A DNA stretch of 29,267 nt from an uncultured Coprococcus sp. (GCA_900767685.1 CAAGAB010000235.1:1-29267), one strand, 5' to 3'. Positions 7,801 through 15,331 are shown, counted from the stretch's first letter. Notes: generated by a model not told the origin, from the sequence alone. Made by a program: numbers and translations.

Positions 7801-9777
7801 AAACCGAATATAACGATTACTCCTGATCCAAAGCTTGAAAATGACGGATACTACAACAAGCCTGTTTCATTTGACATTGTCACAGCTGAGCAGTTCGCAA
7901 GACTACATACACTTGTTATAACGGGTACTATTACGAATTCAGACGGAAAAATTACGTATTTGGATGGTACCCATAAAGATGAGACCCATGAATTTGAGTA
8001 CGAGACTGATACCTATGGTGTAACCTATGGTGAACAAGGTAGATATGACCTCACGATAGCTGTAACCGATGCAGCAGGAAATGCTTCATCCATCAGAACA
8101 AAGTTTGCAATTGACACATCAAAGCCGGAAGTGGAGCTTGATCAGGTTCCGCTTCTGAACACGGGAAATGTGACACTCCCTGTAACTCTTACAGACAATA
8201 TGGAAGGAAAAGAGTACACAGTTCACGTTGTCAGAGTAGATGCAAATGGAAATAAAGTCTACGATGCAGATTTTGAAAAGGGAACATGGAGTGGAACAGA
8301 AATTAAAAAGAGCTACTCATTTGCCGATGAGGGCGATTACACTGTAACTGTATCAGCTGTGGACAAGGCTGGAAATAAGTCAGATGTTAAGACATCAAAG
8401 TTCAGAATTGATAGAACAGCCCCGGTTATAACGATAAGCGGAGTTGACGATAAGCAGGCAACAACAGCGACAGCAACCATCAGCGTTGACGAGGCCTTCT
8501 CATTTGACTATGAGGGCAGAAGCCTTGGAGCTTCAGATATAAATGTCAGCATCAAAAAACAGACTGATGGAACAGGAGCATCCAATATTGCAGAGCTTAC
8601 AACAGGAAGCTTTTCATCAGGTAAGCCTCACACAGCATCATATACATTTGATGCCGATGGAGAGTATACGATTACCGTAAATGCGAAGGATCTTGCTGGA
8701 AATGTTGCAGCCAGCGCTACAAAGACTTTCAAGATTGATACTAAGGCGCCGGTTATCAAGATGACTGTGGCAGACAAGAACAGTAAGACAATAAAGAGTT
8801 ACGATGCAGTGGGAAGTACAGATACACAGGATCCTAACTATGTTGATATGTCATTGTCAGTTGAGGAGACATTCTTCAAAACCAACAATGTCAAGATAAC
8901 AGTAAAGAAGGATGGCAAGGATATCTCTGCATCAAGCTTTACAAATTATGGTAACTCGTCAGAGGTCAGCACAGGAAGCCAGAGATTTGATGAGGATGGT
9001 GTATATGATATAACAGTAACTGCACAGGATGAGCTTGGAAACAAGGCGGATGATTACAACATAGTGTTTACTGTTGACAACACAGCACCGACAGTAGAGT
9101 CTACAGCAAAGCTTCTTGAGTTTATGGCTAAGTCAACAGCAAGTGATGACGGAAACATACTTCTCAATGCAGATGATTTTGCAGATATTATAAATTCAGG
9201 ATATGAGGCTCTCTGGAATGTAAATGATACATCAGTATTTGATGTCAGTGCCAAGCTGGACGGAGTGGATCTGATCGATTTCTCGGATATGTCAGATGGA
9301 TATCACAAGATAACACTGGATGCATCAGATGAGGTTGGTCACAAGACAAGTCAGGAATTTGAGTTTACATATGATGGTACCGCACCTAGAATCATAATAA
9401 GCGGTGTGGAGGATGGAGACACTGTCAGAGAACCATTTGACATGACTATAAGTCTTGAGAATGAAGAGGACGAGATAACTTCAATAGTGATAAATGGAAA
9501 TACCATCGACCCTGCTCAGTACAAGGATACAAACCAGTACAAGATGCATGTTGAGGAGTATGATACATATACTATAGAAGTAACAGCTAAGGATAAAGCT
9601 GGCAATATATCATCAACTGTTGATGAGAAGACCGGAGCAGTATTTACATTTAAGCTCAGTGAGAAGATGTCTTCGGTTGCTTTGATACTTATCATAATAG
9701 CAGCAATCCTTCTCGTAGCTCTGCTGGTATTCGTTATAATAGCAGGCAGAAAGAGAAAGAAGAAGAATGCTGCATAA
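4897..9777 (+). CDS. Giant cell-surface protein of Ig-like repeats with C-terminal membrane anchor
   Basis: This 1626-residue protein starts with a signal peptide (basic MKKLLQNK, hydrophobic core about 14-30, probable cleavage near LFAEEE). It ends with a hydrophobic helix at about 1593-1616 followed by RKRKKKN, so it is anchored by a membrane helix; no LPXTG sorting motif is present. The body is beta-rich with about ten modules of 90-120 residues, each closing with a motif like YDKAGN or VDKAGNKS at about residues 249, 611, 831, 944, 1056, 1154, 1263, 1376, 1476 and 1565. This is typical of bacterial Ig-like domains in adhesins and surface stalks. The first 230 residues are less repetitive. 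An AGGAGG ribosome site overlaps the stop of the upstream repeat protein, 11 bases away, so the two are likely co-expressed. It may be the surface output of the kinase locus. Its ligand is unknown. Confidence 0.88.
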   Translation: MKKLLQNKSMLHRFIAMAMSVVMILTLVAIDSKVHLFAEEEQAAKTIDITDVLKNDDADKMVGFDKLVKFKFTSKTIEGIEPDKIMYKTYTGDNPDEKLPTSTDVTKYNNLGTDEELTNDHKALKYGFYYPVLNDKSEIDHYQLINTFKVVCDEKKPDITSVESSSDRLIKRDGYYVLNIAKKGDAAAKFEIIANDGENEADSAETATGIDKVVYLKDDAAEETEIVKDQDGKYIFTAPENSGTYTFKAYDKAGNVSDAKTIKIKKLKSAPSILNIKVSSKNNEVFTNEFNKVHYILSPETVKVTAEIDMGVADDGTSIEFPAKLYYEFLDYDKTNDKKTNRSITSVNVTKNADGKYTASFEIPANSLKSKRYTVAIWVTDDEFGNRSVCTDLNNKVLFISDQKPGITLRGVESGWVKSMEIEMTASDAGAYLDNMYYKYAEDGEQTVLTDGKNVLGFEHKETIEINGEGKSDSHNIVLTDGNYKLIFGAKNYIGLETTKEIEVNIDNTLPSLGCDSNAAKVAFVDGKDKVEYFSIPDTKTRINLNWSDATSGVNENSMKAVLRGIDNKKTYDYSYDPSSKNNSIIKDGEGKGHLFIRDEVATGKYELEVSVYDNAGNKASTSVHVFVNRSRLNAKITAAADGAADGENIAAGTHTNASKVVVTGTAIGYELTESDVDFVLNGNSVKKNCSFTEPVPTKDGRNQIQVSYVVAKDEKTALKNDFELVVRNHGTDNKKSADFSFVYDTKAPSITVKGPAEYNKDAVTVKWEASDNDKIAGFEVIGTRTVYSYDSEGKLKSSSLVVNRGSKTGNATARKCTFNDEGLYDIQVVAYDVAGNEQASSNIKFVIDRGQPVAEYTEAVQTPISKDKVTEDRQEQRIDITVKDLYRIDAEDVTAIVTYETYDGEKGTKTVKFSNENKRVLKAEVKLKQVGGKAARYDVKITGYDKAKNSVVDKDSLAKRDYYIDKTKPNITITPDPKLENDGYYNKPVSFDIVTAEQFARLHTLVITGTITNSDGKITYLDGTHKDETHEFEYETDTYGVTYGEQGRYDLTIAVTDAAGNASSIRTKFAIDTSKPEVELDQVPLLNTGNVTLPVTLTDNMEGKEYTVHVVRVDANGNKVYDADFEKGTWSGTEIKKSYSFADEGDYTVTVSAVDKAGNKSDVKTSKFRIDRTAPVITISGVDDKQATTATATISVDEAFSFDYEGRSLGASDINVSIKKQTDGTGASNIAELTTGSFSSGKPHTASYTFDADGEYTITVNAKDLAGNVAASATKTFKIDTKAPVIKMTVADKNSKTIKSYDAVGSTDTQDPNYVDMSLSVEETFFKTNNVKITVKKDGKDISASSFTNYGNSSEVSTGSQRFDEDGVYDITVTAQDELGNKADDYNIVFTVDNTAPTVESTAKLLEFMAKSTASDDGNILLNADDFADIINSGYEALWNVNDTSVFDVSAKLDGVDLIDFSDMSDGYHKITLDASDEVGHKTSQEFEFTYDGTAPRIIISGVEDGDTVREPFDMTISLENEEDEITSIVINGNTIDPAQYKDTNQYKMHVEEYDTYTIEVTAKDKAGNISSTVDEKTGAVFTFKLSEKMSSVALILIIIAAILLVALLVFVIIAGRKRKKKNAA

Positions 9778-9797
9778 TATATGACAGGAGATAGAAT

Positions 9798-10448
9798 ATG
9801 TATAAAGCAGTAGTGTTTGATATGGATGGCGTGCTGATTGATACAGAAAAAATATACAGGCAGTCCTGGAAGAAAAACGCTGCAACCATCGGTATGTCGG
9901 AGGATGAGATGGAGATCTGGTGTGACTGGATAGCAGGAGGCAATACTGAAAGCAATGCCCGGCTGTTCAAGAGCATCAGGGGTGAAGATTTCGACTACCT
10001 AGCGTTCAGACAGAGGACGATGGATCTGTTCAATGAGCATGTTGCCAAATATGGAATAGACATAAAGCCAAATGTGGAAGATACGTTGAAGTTTCTCAAG
10101 GAGAAGGGTATAAAGATAGCGGTTGCAACCTCCACAAGCAGAGACAGAGCTATGCAGAGACTTGAAAGTGTTCATATCGCAGAATATTTCGATGAAATGG
10201 TGTGCGGTGATGAGATTGCGAAGGGAAAGCCGGATCCTGATATATACTATAGGGCATGTGAGAAGCTGGGAATAGAACCTGAGATGGCAGTGGCTGTTGA
10301 GGATTCCATGAATGGCATTGTTTCAGCCAGCGTTGCAGGACTTTACACAGTCATGGTGGTCGATCTCATAAAGCCGAATGAGACTACTGAGGAATACGCT
10401 GACGAAACACTCTATGATATCAGAGATATGTGGAGCATGTTCCAGTGA
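9798..10448 (+). CDS. HAD-superfamily phosphatase/phosphoglucomutase-like (first copy)
   Basis: This 216-residue HAD subfamily I enzyme belongs to the beta-phosphoglucomutase/phosphatase-like group. Motif I is FDMDGVLIDTE (nucleophile Asp8, acid/base Asp10), motif II is the Thr/Ser of VATSTSRD, motif III is the Lys of KGKPDPDIY, and motif IV is VEDSMNGI. A helical cap lies between motifs I and II. The substrate cannot be told from the sequence; a sugar phosphate is the usual guess. It starts 20 bases after the surface-protein stop with an AGGAGA ribosome site, so it is probably read from the same transcript. A paralogue with the same opening (DMDGV..D.E....RSW) lies at 15412-16083. Confidence 0.9.
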   Translation: MYKAVVFDMDGVLIDTEKIYRQSWKKNAATIGMSEDEMEIWCDWIAGGNTESNARLFKSIRGEDFDYLAFRQRTMDLFNEHVAKYGIDIKPNVEDTLKFLKEKGIKIAVATSTSRDRAMQRLESVHIAEYFDEMVCGDEIAKGKPDPDIYYRACEKLGIEPEMAVAVEDSMNGIVSASVAGLYTVMVVDLIKPNETTEEYADETLYDIRDMWSMFQ

Positions 10449-10733
10449 TAAAGACCAAAGAATAGCAGCTATAAAGTATGATAAGAACTACAATATAAAA
10501 AGCACTAAGATACAAAAAGTACTATAATATAAAAGCAGTCAGATCATATATGGTGTATTTCCTTGGAAGCGATCCCGGAGGATATATCAAGATGATCGGG
10601 CTGCTCTTTGTATTGTGAAAGATATATTGTATAAAACAAAAAAGCAATAAATAAAAACCTGCAAACACAAATAAATACAAACAAATGTAAATAAAAAGTG
10701 CCGGGATAACATATTTATATAAGGAGTAAATAA
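10449..10733. other. A-rich intergenic spacer with degenerate repeats and a weak hairpin
   Basis: This non-coding stretch is very A-rich. It holds two related pieces, CTACAATATAAAAAGCAC near 10492 and CTATAATATAAAAGCAG near 10522, and an A-rich run with recurring AAATAAA/AAACAAA from about 10635 to 10700. An imperfect hairpin pairs AGCGATCCCG (about 10568) with CGGGCTGCT (about 10597) but has no T-tract, so I do not call it a terminator. No known riboswitch was recognised and no convincing gene was seen. Confidence 0.5.
10608..10635 (+). promoter_or_regulatory. Possible promoter for the TIGR04086-like gene
   Basis: TTGTAT (10608-10613) and TATAAA (10630-10635) are separated by 16 bases. The -10 box matches the consensus at five of six positions, the -35 box at three. 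The surrounding A/T richness makes chance matches likely, so this is tentative. Confidence 0.3.
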
Positions 10734-10754
10734 ATGGTGGTTATCCAGTGGTAG
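10734..10754 (+). other. Six-codon upstream ORF (MVVIQW) with its own ribosome site
   Basis: AAGGAG at 10721-10726 is seven bases from an ATG at 10734 that opens a six-codon ORF ending in TAG at 10752-10754. The stop overlaps the GTG (10748) start option of the membrane protein and lies eight bases before its ATG at 10763. This could be a translational-coupling leader, a decayed start after a frameshift, or chance. Confidence 0.35.
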
Positions 10755-10762
10755 GACAGAAA

Positions 10763-11107
10763 ATGTTAGGTGTATTGAAGGGACTGATAATCTCGTATCT
10801 TATAACGGTAGTATTGCTGTTTATTATCGCAGTTATAGTTTATAAGGTTGGGATAAGCGATACGGTTCTGAACGGGCTGATCACAGCAGTTTACATATTA
10901 GCTACATTTCTGGGAGGACTGATCACAGGAAAAAAAGTACAGGAAAAAAAGTTTGTGTGGGGATCCCTTTACGGCCTGATATACATATTGATCGCCATAG
11001 CACTTTCGTTGGCGATCGGAGGCGGAGAAGGACTCGCTATGGTTCCGGGAGCGGTTAAATGCGTAATGTGCATCGCCGGCGGCATGCTGGGAGCCATGCT
11101 AGCATGA
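10763..11107 (+). CDS. Small four-helix membrane protein, TIGR04086-like
   Basis: The protein has 114 residues from ATG 10763, or 119 from GTG 10748. It is almost wholly hydrophobic with about four membrane helices: LIISYLITVVLLFIIAVIVY, an ILATFLGGLITG segment followed by the basic loop KKVQEKK, LYGLIYILIAIALSLAIGG, and a C-terminal VMCIAGGMLGAMLA. This size and pattern, placed just before a SCIFF precursor, match the TIGR04086 family of clostridial membrane proteins; the role of that family is not known to me. I prefer ATG 10763 because AGGA lies six bases upstream, whereas the stronger AAGGAG (10721-10726) sits over 20 bases from the GTG and instead fits a six-codon ORF at 10734. Usual neighbours yajC and tgt are not upstream here. 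Confidence 0.72.
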   Translation: MLGVLKGLIISYLITVVLLFIIAVIVYKVGISDTVLNGLITAVYILATFLGGLITGKKVQEKKFVWGSLYGLIYILIAIALSLAIGGGEGLAMVPGAVKCVMCIAGGMLGAMLA

Positions 11108-11116
11108 AAAAACTCT

Positions 11117-11144
11117 TTTACTTTATATATCTTTATGTTATAAT
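11117..11144 (+). promoter_or_regulatory. Extended -10 promoter for the SCIFF precursor
   Basis: TTTACT (11117-11122, four of six), a 16-base spacer and a perfect TATAAT (11139-11144) preceded by TG (11136-11137) form an extended -10 promoter. Transcription would start near 11151, about 30 bases before the SCIFF ATG. It begins within 10 bases of the upstream gene's stop, so the peptide can be expressed independently of that gene. Confidence 0.7.
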
Positions 11145-11180
11145 CGCGGTATATGACATAAAAAGAGAGGTGTATCTAGA

Positions 11181-11330
11181 ATGAAGAGAATTAAGACACT
11201 CACAAATAAGACTATGAAGAATACAATGGTCAAGGGTGGATGCGGCGAGTGCCAGACATCATGCCAGTCAGCTTGTAAGACATCATGCACAGTTGGTAAC
11301 CAGAGCTGTGAGAATGTTAACAACAAGTAA
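11181..11330 (+). CDS. scfA: SCIFF family six-cysteine ranthipeptide precursor
   Basis: This 49-residue peptide opens with the basic leader MKRIKTLTNK and has six cysteines at 21, 24, 28, 32, 36 and 43. The core GGCGECQTSC plus QSACKTSCTVGNQSCE is the hallmark of SCIFF (six cysteines in forty-five residues). In studied members the partner radical SAM enzyme links Cys sulfur to another residue such as Thr, giving a thioether ranthipeptide; Thr and Ser between the cysteines here are possible acceptors. An AGAGAGG ribosome site at 11164-11170 and a strong promoter support it. The maturase gene follows after a hairpin. No dedicated protease or exporter is visible nearby. The function of the mature product is not settled; a signalling role has been proposed in Clostridia. 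Confidence 0.95.
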   Translation: MKRIKTLTNKTMKNTMVKGGCGECQTSCQSACKTSCTVGNQSCENVNNK

Positions 11331-11355
11331 TTTGTAACAGTTTGTATTTGATCAG

Positions 11356-11394
11356 CTAAAGGGGACCGTCGTTTATGATGACAGTCCTCTTTAG
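11356..11394 (+). terminator. Hairpin between scfA and scfB (attenuator or mRNA-stability element)
   Basis: CTAAAGGGGACCGTC (11356-11370) pairs with GACAGTCCTCTTTAG (11380-11394) around a nine-base loop. The 15-bp stem has one G-U pair and one C-A mismatch. No T-tract follows, so full termination is doubtful. The placement suggests that it stabilises or partly insulates the precursor message so that more peptide than enzyme is made (inference). Confidence 0.6.
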
Positions 11395-11505
11395 TGCGTG
11401 TATAAGGGATACCGTGTGTGGTGTCTGGAAGATTATAATTCGTGTATATTCATTGAGATCCTTAGTGGATCGCAAGAAATGCGCGGATTTCATTGAAGGA
11501 GAATT

Positions 11506-12882
11506 ATGGTTCATCAGTACAAGAACAATGGTTATAATATAGTGCTTGATGTCTGTAGTGGTTCTGTGCATGTTGTAGACGATCTTGTCTATGATATTAT
11601 TTCTTTATATGAAGAAAAGGATAAAGAGCAGATTATTAAAGCCCTGTCACAGTACGACAGCGCAGATGTCGCAGAGGCATATGACGAGGTTGCCCAGCTG
11701 GTAGAGGACGGAACGTTATTTACAGATGATGTATACAAAGATTATATTATAGATTTTAAGAAGAGAAAGACAGTTGTAAAGGCATTGTGTCTGCACATAG
11801 CTCATGACTGTAACCTTGCATGCAGATATTGTTTTGCAGGCGAGGGAGAATATAAGGGAGACCGAGCCCTGATGTCACTTGAGGTGGCAAAGAAGTCTCT
11901 GGATTTTCTGGTTGCAAACTCAGGATTTAGAAGGAACCTTGAAGTGGATTTCTTTGGCGGCGAGCCTCTTATGAACTGGGATGTTGTGAAGAAGACAGTT
12001 GAGTACGGAAGAAGTCTTGAGGAGAAGTATGACAAGAAGTTCCGATTTACCCTCACGACCAACGGAGTGCTTCTGAATGATGAGATCATGGAATTTGCCA
12101 ACAAGGAGATGGCAAATGTGGTACTCAGTATAGATGGAAGAAAAGAAGTACACGATTACATGAGACCTACAAGAAATGGCAAAGGAAGTTATGATGTAAT
12201 ACTTTCCAAGTTCCAGGAATTTGCGAAGAAACGTGCCGGCAAGAGCTATTATGTGAGAGGCACTTACACTCACAACAATCTTGATTTTTCAAACGATGTT
12301 CTGCATATGGCAGATCTGGGATTTGATCAGATATCGGTTGAGCCTGTTGTGTCGCTCCCTGACGAGCCTTATGCCATAAAGGAAGAGGATATTCCAGTGC
12401 TGCTTGAACAGTACGATATCCTTGCAAAAGAGATGATAAAGAGACATAAGGAAGGAAGAGGCTTCAATTTCTTCCACTTTATGATAGATCTTGAGGGAGG
12501 TCCGTGTGTTGCCAAGAGACTTTCCGGCTGTGGTTCAGGAACAGAGTACATGGCGGTTACTCCTTGGGGAGATCTGTACCCGTGTCACCAGTTTGTAGGC
12601 GAGGATGACTTCTGCATAGGCAACGTATTTGACGGAATTAAGAATCAGGATATAGTCAATGAATTCAAACTCTGCAATGTATATGCAAAAGATAAGTGTA
12701 AAGACTGTTTTGCAAGATTCTACTGCAGTGGTGGATGTGCAGCCAACTCATACAAATTCCATGGAAATATACTTGATGCGTATGATATAGGATGTGAGCT
12801 TCAGAAGAAGCGTATAGAATGTGCGATCATGCTCAAGGCAGCCATGGCAGATGAAGCCGATGAAGCTGACGAAAGCAAATAA
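11506..12882 (+). CDS. scfB: SCIFF maturase, radical SAM/SPASM thioether-forming enzyme
   Basis: This 458-residue protein should install thioether cross-links in the SCIFF peptide. Residues 1-90 form a small winged-helix-like leader-binding region (RRE-type, inferred by family). The radical SAM core carries HDCNLACRYCFAGEGEYKGD with the CX3CX2C cluster ligands Cys102, Cys106 and Cys109, then FFGGEPLMNWD (149-159) and TLTTNGVLL. The C-terminal SPASM domain has Cys334, 342, 360, 370, 398, 401, 407, 411 and 430, enough for two extra Fe-S clusters, including CKDCFARFYCSGGCAANS. Length and motifs fit the CteB/ScfB family. A GAAGGAG ribosome site precedes ATG 11506. The 175-base gap from scfA holds a hairpin. 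The tail ADEADEADESK is an acidic extra. SecDF follows, as is common in Clostridia. Confidence 0.96.
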   Translation: MVHQYKNNGYNIVLDVCSGSVHVVDDLVYDIISLYEEKDKEQIIKALSQYDSADVAEAYDEVAQLVEDGTLFTDDVYKDYIIDFKKRKTVVKALCLHIAHDCNLACRYCFAGEGEYKGDRALMSLEVAKKSLDFLVANSGFRRNLEVDFFGGEPLMNWDVVKKTVEYGRSLEEKYDKKFRFTLTTNGVLLNDEIMEFANKEMANVVLSIDGRKEVHDYMRPTRNGKGSYDVILSKFQEFAKKRAGKSYYVRGTYTHNNLDFSNDVLHMADLGFDQISVEPVVSLPDEPYAIKEEDIPVLLEQYDILAKEMIKRHKEGRGFNFFHFMIDLEGGPCVAKRLSGCGSGTEYMAVTPWGDLYPCHQFVGEDDFCIGNVFDGIKNQDIVNEFKLCNVYAKDKCKDCFARFYCSGGCAANSYKFHGNILDAYDIGCELQKKRIECAIMLKAAMADEADEADESK

Positions 12883-13026
12883 TATGCTGAGGATAGCTCA
12901 GAAGACGGTGTAAGGGAGAATGCATAGATTTCCTGCACAGATGAAAAGAACTAAACAGCGGATGTTGCGATGTGTGCAGACAGTTCGTTGTCTAAGAGGA
13001 AATAAAAAGGGTAAAAGGAGAAGACG

Positions 13027-15225
13027 ATGAAGAAAACAAAGAGAAATGCTGTGCTCGTCATCATAGCCTTTCTGCTTGTACTGGGTGTTGCTATATATAC
13101 AGCGATATTCGGTGTTGCGGACAGAGGTAAAGTTGAGTACATCAAGCTTGGACTTGACCTTAAAGGCGGTCTGAGTGTAACTTACGAGATTCAGGAAGAC
13201 GATTACAGTGACAAAGATCTCGAGGATACCAAGTATAAGATTGAGAAACGAGTTGAGGCATACACCAACGAGTACTCAGTATACGAGGATGGAGATAAGA
13301 AGATTACAGCAGAGATACCTGGAGTTACCAATGCGGATGAGATTCTTGAGGCTTTGAATATCGAGGGAAAGCTTGAGTTCCTTGATCCTGACAACTACGA
13401 GAAGTGGTCAAAGGGTGAGGCGTATGAGGCTGCTCTTACAGGAGATGACATCAAGAATGCCACAGCCGGAATTGACTCAGATAATGGCAATGACAATGTG
13501 GTACAGCTTGCATTTACCGATGAGGGAGCTCAGAAGTTCGCTGATGTTACCGCGGCAAATGTTGGAAAAGTAGTATACATTATATATGACAACAAGGTCG
13601 TAAGTGCACCAACAGTACAGTCGGCCATAACAGGCGGAAGTGCAGAAATCAACAAGATCGGAAGCTACGAGGAGGCCGAGCAGCTTGCTACTACTATCCG
13701 TATCGGTGCACTTCCTCTTACACTTAAGCAGGTTCGTTCCAACATAGTAGGTGCTACACTTGGATCAGATGCTATCAGCACAAGCCTTAAGGCAGGTGCG
13801 ATAGGTATTGCACTTGTATTTCTTATCATGATCATAGTATTCAGGATCCCGGGCCTTGTGGCATCATTTGCCCTGGCATTCTATACAATACTTGATCTGC
13901 TGGTTATCAACCTGTTCAACGTAACACTGACACTTCCTGGTATAGCCGGTGTTATCCTGTCAGTAGGTATGGCGGTTGATGCCAATGTAATCATATTCAC
14001 ACGTATAAAAGAGGAACTGGCGGACGGTAAGTCCGTAAAACAGGCGGTAAAGGGTGGTTTCCACAATGCTCTGTCTGCTATCATAGATGGTAACGTTACA
14101 ACGCTTATCGCAGCTCTTGTACTTGGAATATTTGGAACAGGTACTATCAAGGGATTTGCGATCACACTGGCTATCGGTGTTGTTCTCTCAGTATTTACAG
14201 CTCTGGCAGTCAGCCAGTCACTGCTCACAGCGCTTGTAAATCTCGGCGTTACAGATGCCAAGTATTTCGGTGTTGCAAGAGAGCCAAAGAAGACAAACTT
14301 CGTGAAGGCAGGCAAGTTCTGTATGCTCGGATCACTCATCGTGATCATCGCATGCTTCTGTATGATGCCTGTTAACAATAAGTCAAAGGGTTCACCACTT
14401 AACTTCAGTGTTGAGTTTGCAGGTGGTACAAGCCTTACAGTAGAATTTGATAAAGCATATACACTCAGCGAGGCTGAGTCAGACATAGTTCCGGTTATTG
14501 CAGAGGCAGCAGGTATCGGCGAAGCAGGTATCTCAGTTCAGACTGTTTCAGGAACAAATGAGATCGTGTTCAAGATGCCTGAACTTTCAGATGATGGTAC
14601 AGATGATTCACAGATGTCAAAGGTAAGAACCGCCCTGACAGATAAGCTTGGCGCCGATGTCAAGGAGGCAAATGTAATAAGTGGATCAGTCAGCAGCGAG
14701 ATGTCCAAGAATGCTATATTCTCAGTCATCCTTGCGGCAATCCTCATGCTTATATATATAGCTATCAGATTCCATGATGTGAAGTTTGGTGCAAGTGCAG
14801 TTATCGCGCTTCTCCACGATGTTGCGATGGTATTCTGTCTGTATATTATACTGAGACTTACAGTTGGTAACACATGTATCGCGTGTCTGCTCACCATAGT
14901 TGGTTACTCGATCAACGCGACTATCATCATATTCGACCGTATAAGAGAGAATATAGATATAATGAGACCTAAGAAGGCAACATATAAGGATATAGTCAAC
15001 CTGAGTATCAACCAGACATTCAGCAGAACTATTTATACATCACTCACAACATTTGTTACAATATTCGTTCTGTATATCATGGGAGTGGCATCCATCAAGG
15101 AGTTCGCTCTTACACTTATGGCTGGTATAATCATCGGTGCTTACTCTTCAGTATGTATCACCGGACCACTCTGGTACACTATGAAGACAAAGCTTGGCAA
15201 AGCCAGAAAAGACGGATTAGAATAA
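13027..15225 (+). CDS. secDF: Protein translocase subunit SecDF (fused)
   Basis: This 732-residue fusion of SecD and SecF is the accessory membrane complex that uses ion flow to assist SecYEG protein export. The SecD half starts with a membrane helix (8-28) and the periplasmic-type region opens with LGLDLKGG (41-48). The transmembrane bundle follows (AGAIGIALVFLIMIIVFRIPG, ILSVGMAVDANVIIFTRIKEEL). The SecF half starts near 428 with its own helix and has FSVEFAGGTSL (460-470) and a second bundle with TIVGYSINATIIIFDRIRENI. Both D1-type and both DRIRE/TRIKEE-type signatures are intact, so it looks functional. An AAAAGGAG ribosome site precedes the ATG. It lies 144 bases after scfB in a spacer without a clear terminator. 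A hairpin follows at 15259-15298. Confidence 0.97.
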   Translation: MKKTKRNAVLVIIAFLLVLGVAIYTAIFGVADRGKVEYIKLGLDLKGGLSVTYEIQEDDYSDKDLEDTKYKIEKRVEAYTNEYSVYEDGDKKITAEIPGVTNADEILEALNIEGKLEFLDPDNYEKWSKGEAYEAALTGDDIKNATAGIDSDNGNDNVVQLAFTDEGAQKFADVTAANVGKVVYIIYDNKVVSAPTVQSAITGGSAEINKIGSYEEAEQLATTIRIGALPLTLKQVRSNIVGATLGSDAISTSLKAGAIGIALVFLIMIIVFRIPGLVASFALAFYTILDLLVINLFNVTLTLPGIAGVILSVGMAVDANVIIFTRIKEELADGKSVKQAVKGGFHNALSAIIDGNVTTLIAALVLGIFGTGTIKGFAITLAIGVVLSVFTALAVSQSLLTALVNLGVTDAKYFGVAREPKKTNFVKAGKFCMLGSLIVIIACFCMMPVNNKSKGSPLNFSVEFAGGTSLTVEFDKAYTLSEAESDIVPVIAEAAGIGEAGISVQTVSGTNEIVFKMPELSDDGTDDSQMSKVRTALTDKLGADVKEANVISGSVSSEMSKNAIFSVILAAILMLIYIAIRFHDVKFGASAVIALLHDVAMVFCLYIILRLTVGNTCIACLLTIVGYSINATIIIFDRIRENIDIMRPKKATYKDIVNLSINQTFSRTIYTSLTTFVTIFVLYIMGVASIKEFALTLMAGIIIGAYSSVCITGPLWYTMKTKLGKARKDGLE

Positions 15226-15258
15226 TATCGTACGATATCGTGAAATATAATAAAACAG

Positions 15259-15298
15259 GCAAATGCCTCCATGACAGTGATGTCGTGGAGGCATTTGC
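15259..15298 (+). terminator. Terminator-like hairpin after secDF
   Basis: GCAAATGCCTCCATGAC (15259-15275) pairs with GTCGTGGAGGCATTTGC (15282-15298) over 17 bp with one T-G pair and a six-base loop. Only AGTTTA follows rather than a proper T-run, so termination may be partial. Confidence 0.65.
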
Positions 15299-15331
15299 AG
15301 TTTACAGATGATATGATCTGAAGTACAATGA

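Noticed and set aside
1..9777. Locus as part of a type VII secretion system
   Set aside because: FHA, kinase and PP2C genes can occur near such systems, but no WXG100 protein, EssC-type ATPase or related gene is in the window. Upstream sequence would decide.
9660..9777. LPXTG-type wall anchor in the surface protein
   Set aside because: No LPXTG or close variant precedes the C-terminal helix; only a membrane helix with a basic tail is present.
10449..10733. Riboswitch or small RNA in the A-rich spacer
   Set aside because: The only hairpin is imperfect and no known riboswitch core was recognised; A-richness makes spurious pairing and promoter matches likely.
12883..13026. Small ORF and short stems between scfB and secDF
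   Set aside because: A 12-codon-scale ORF and a 5-bp stem (AGACA/TGTCT) are within chance; no T-run or conserved element recognised.
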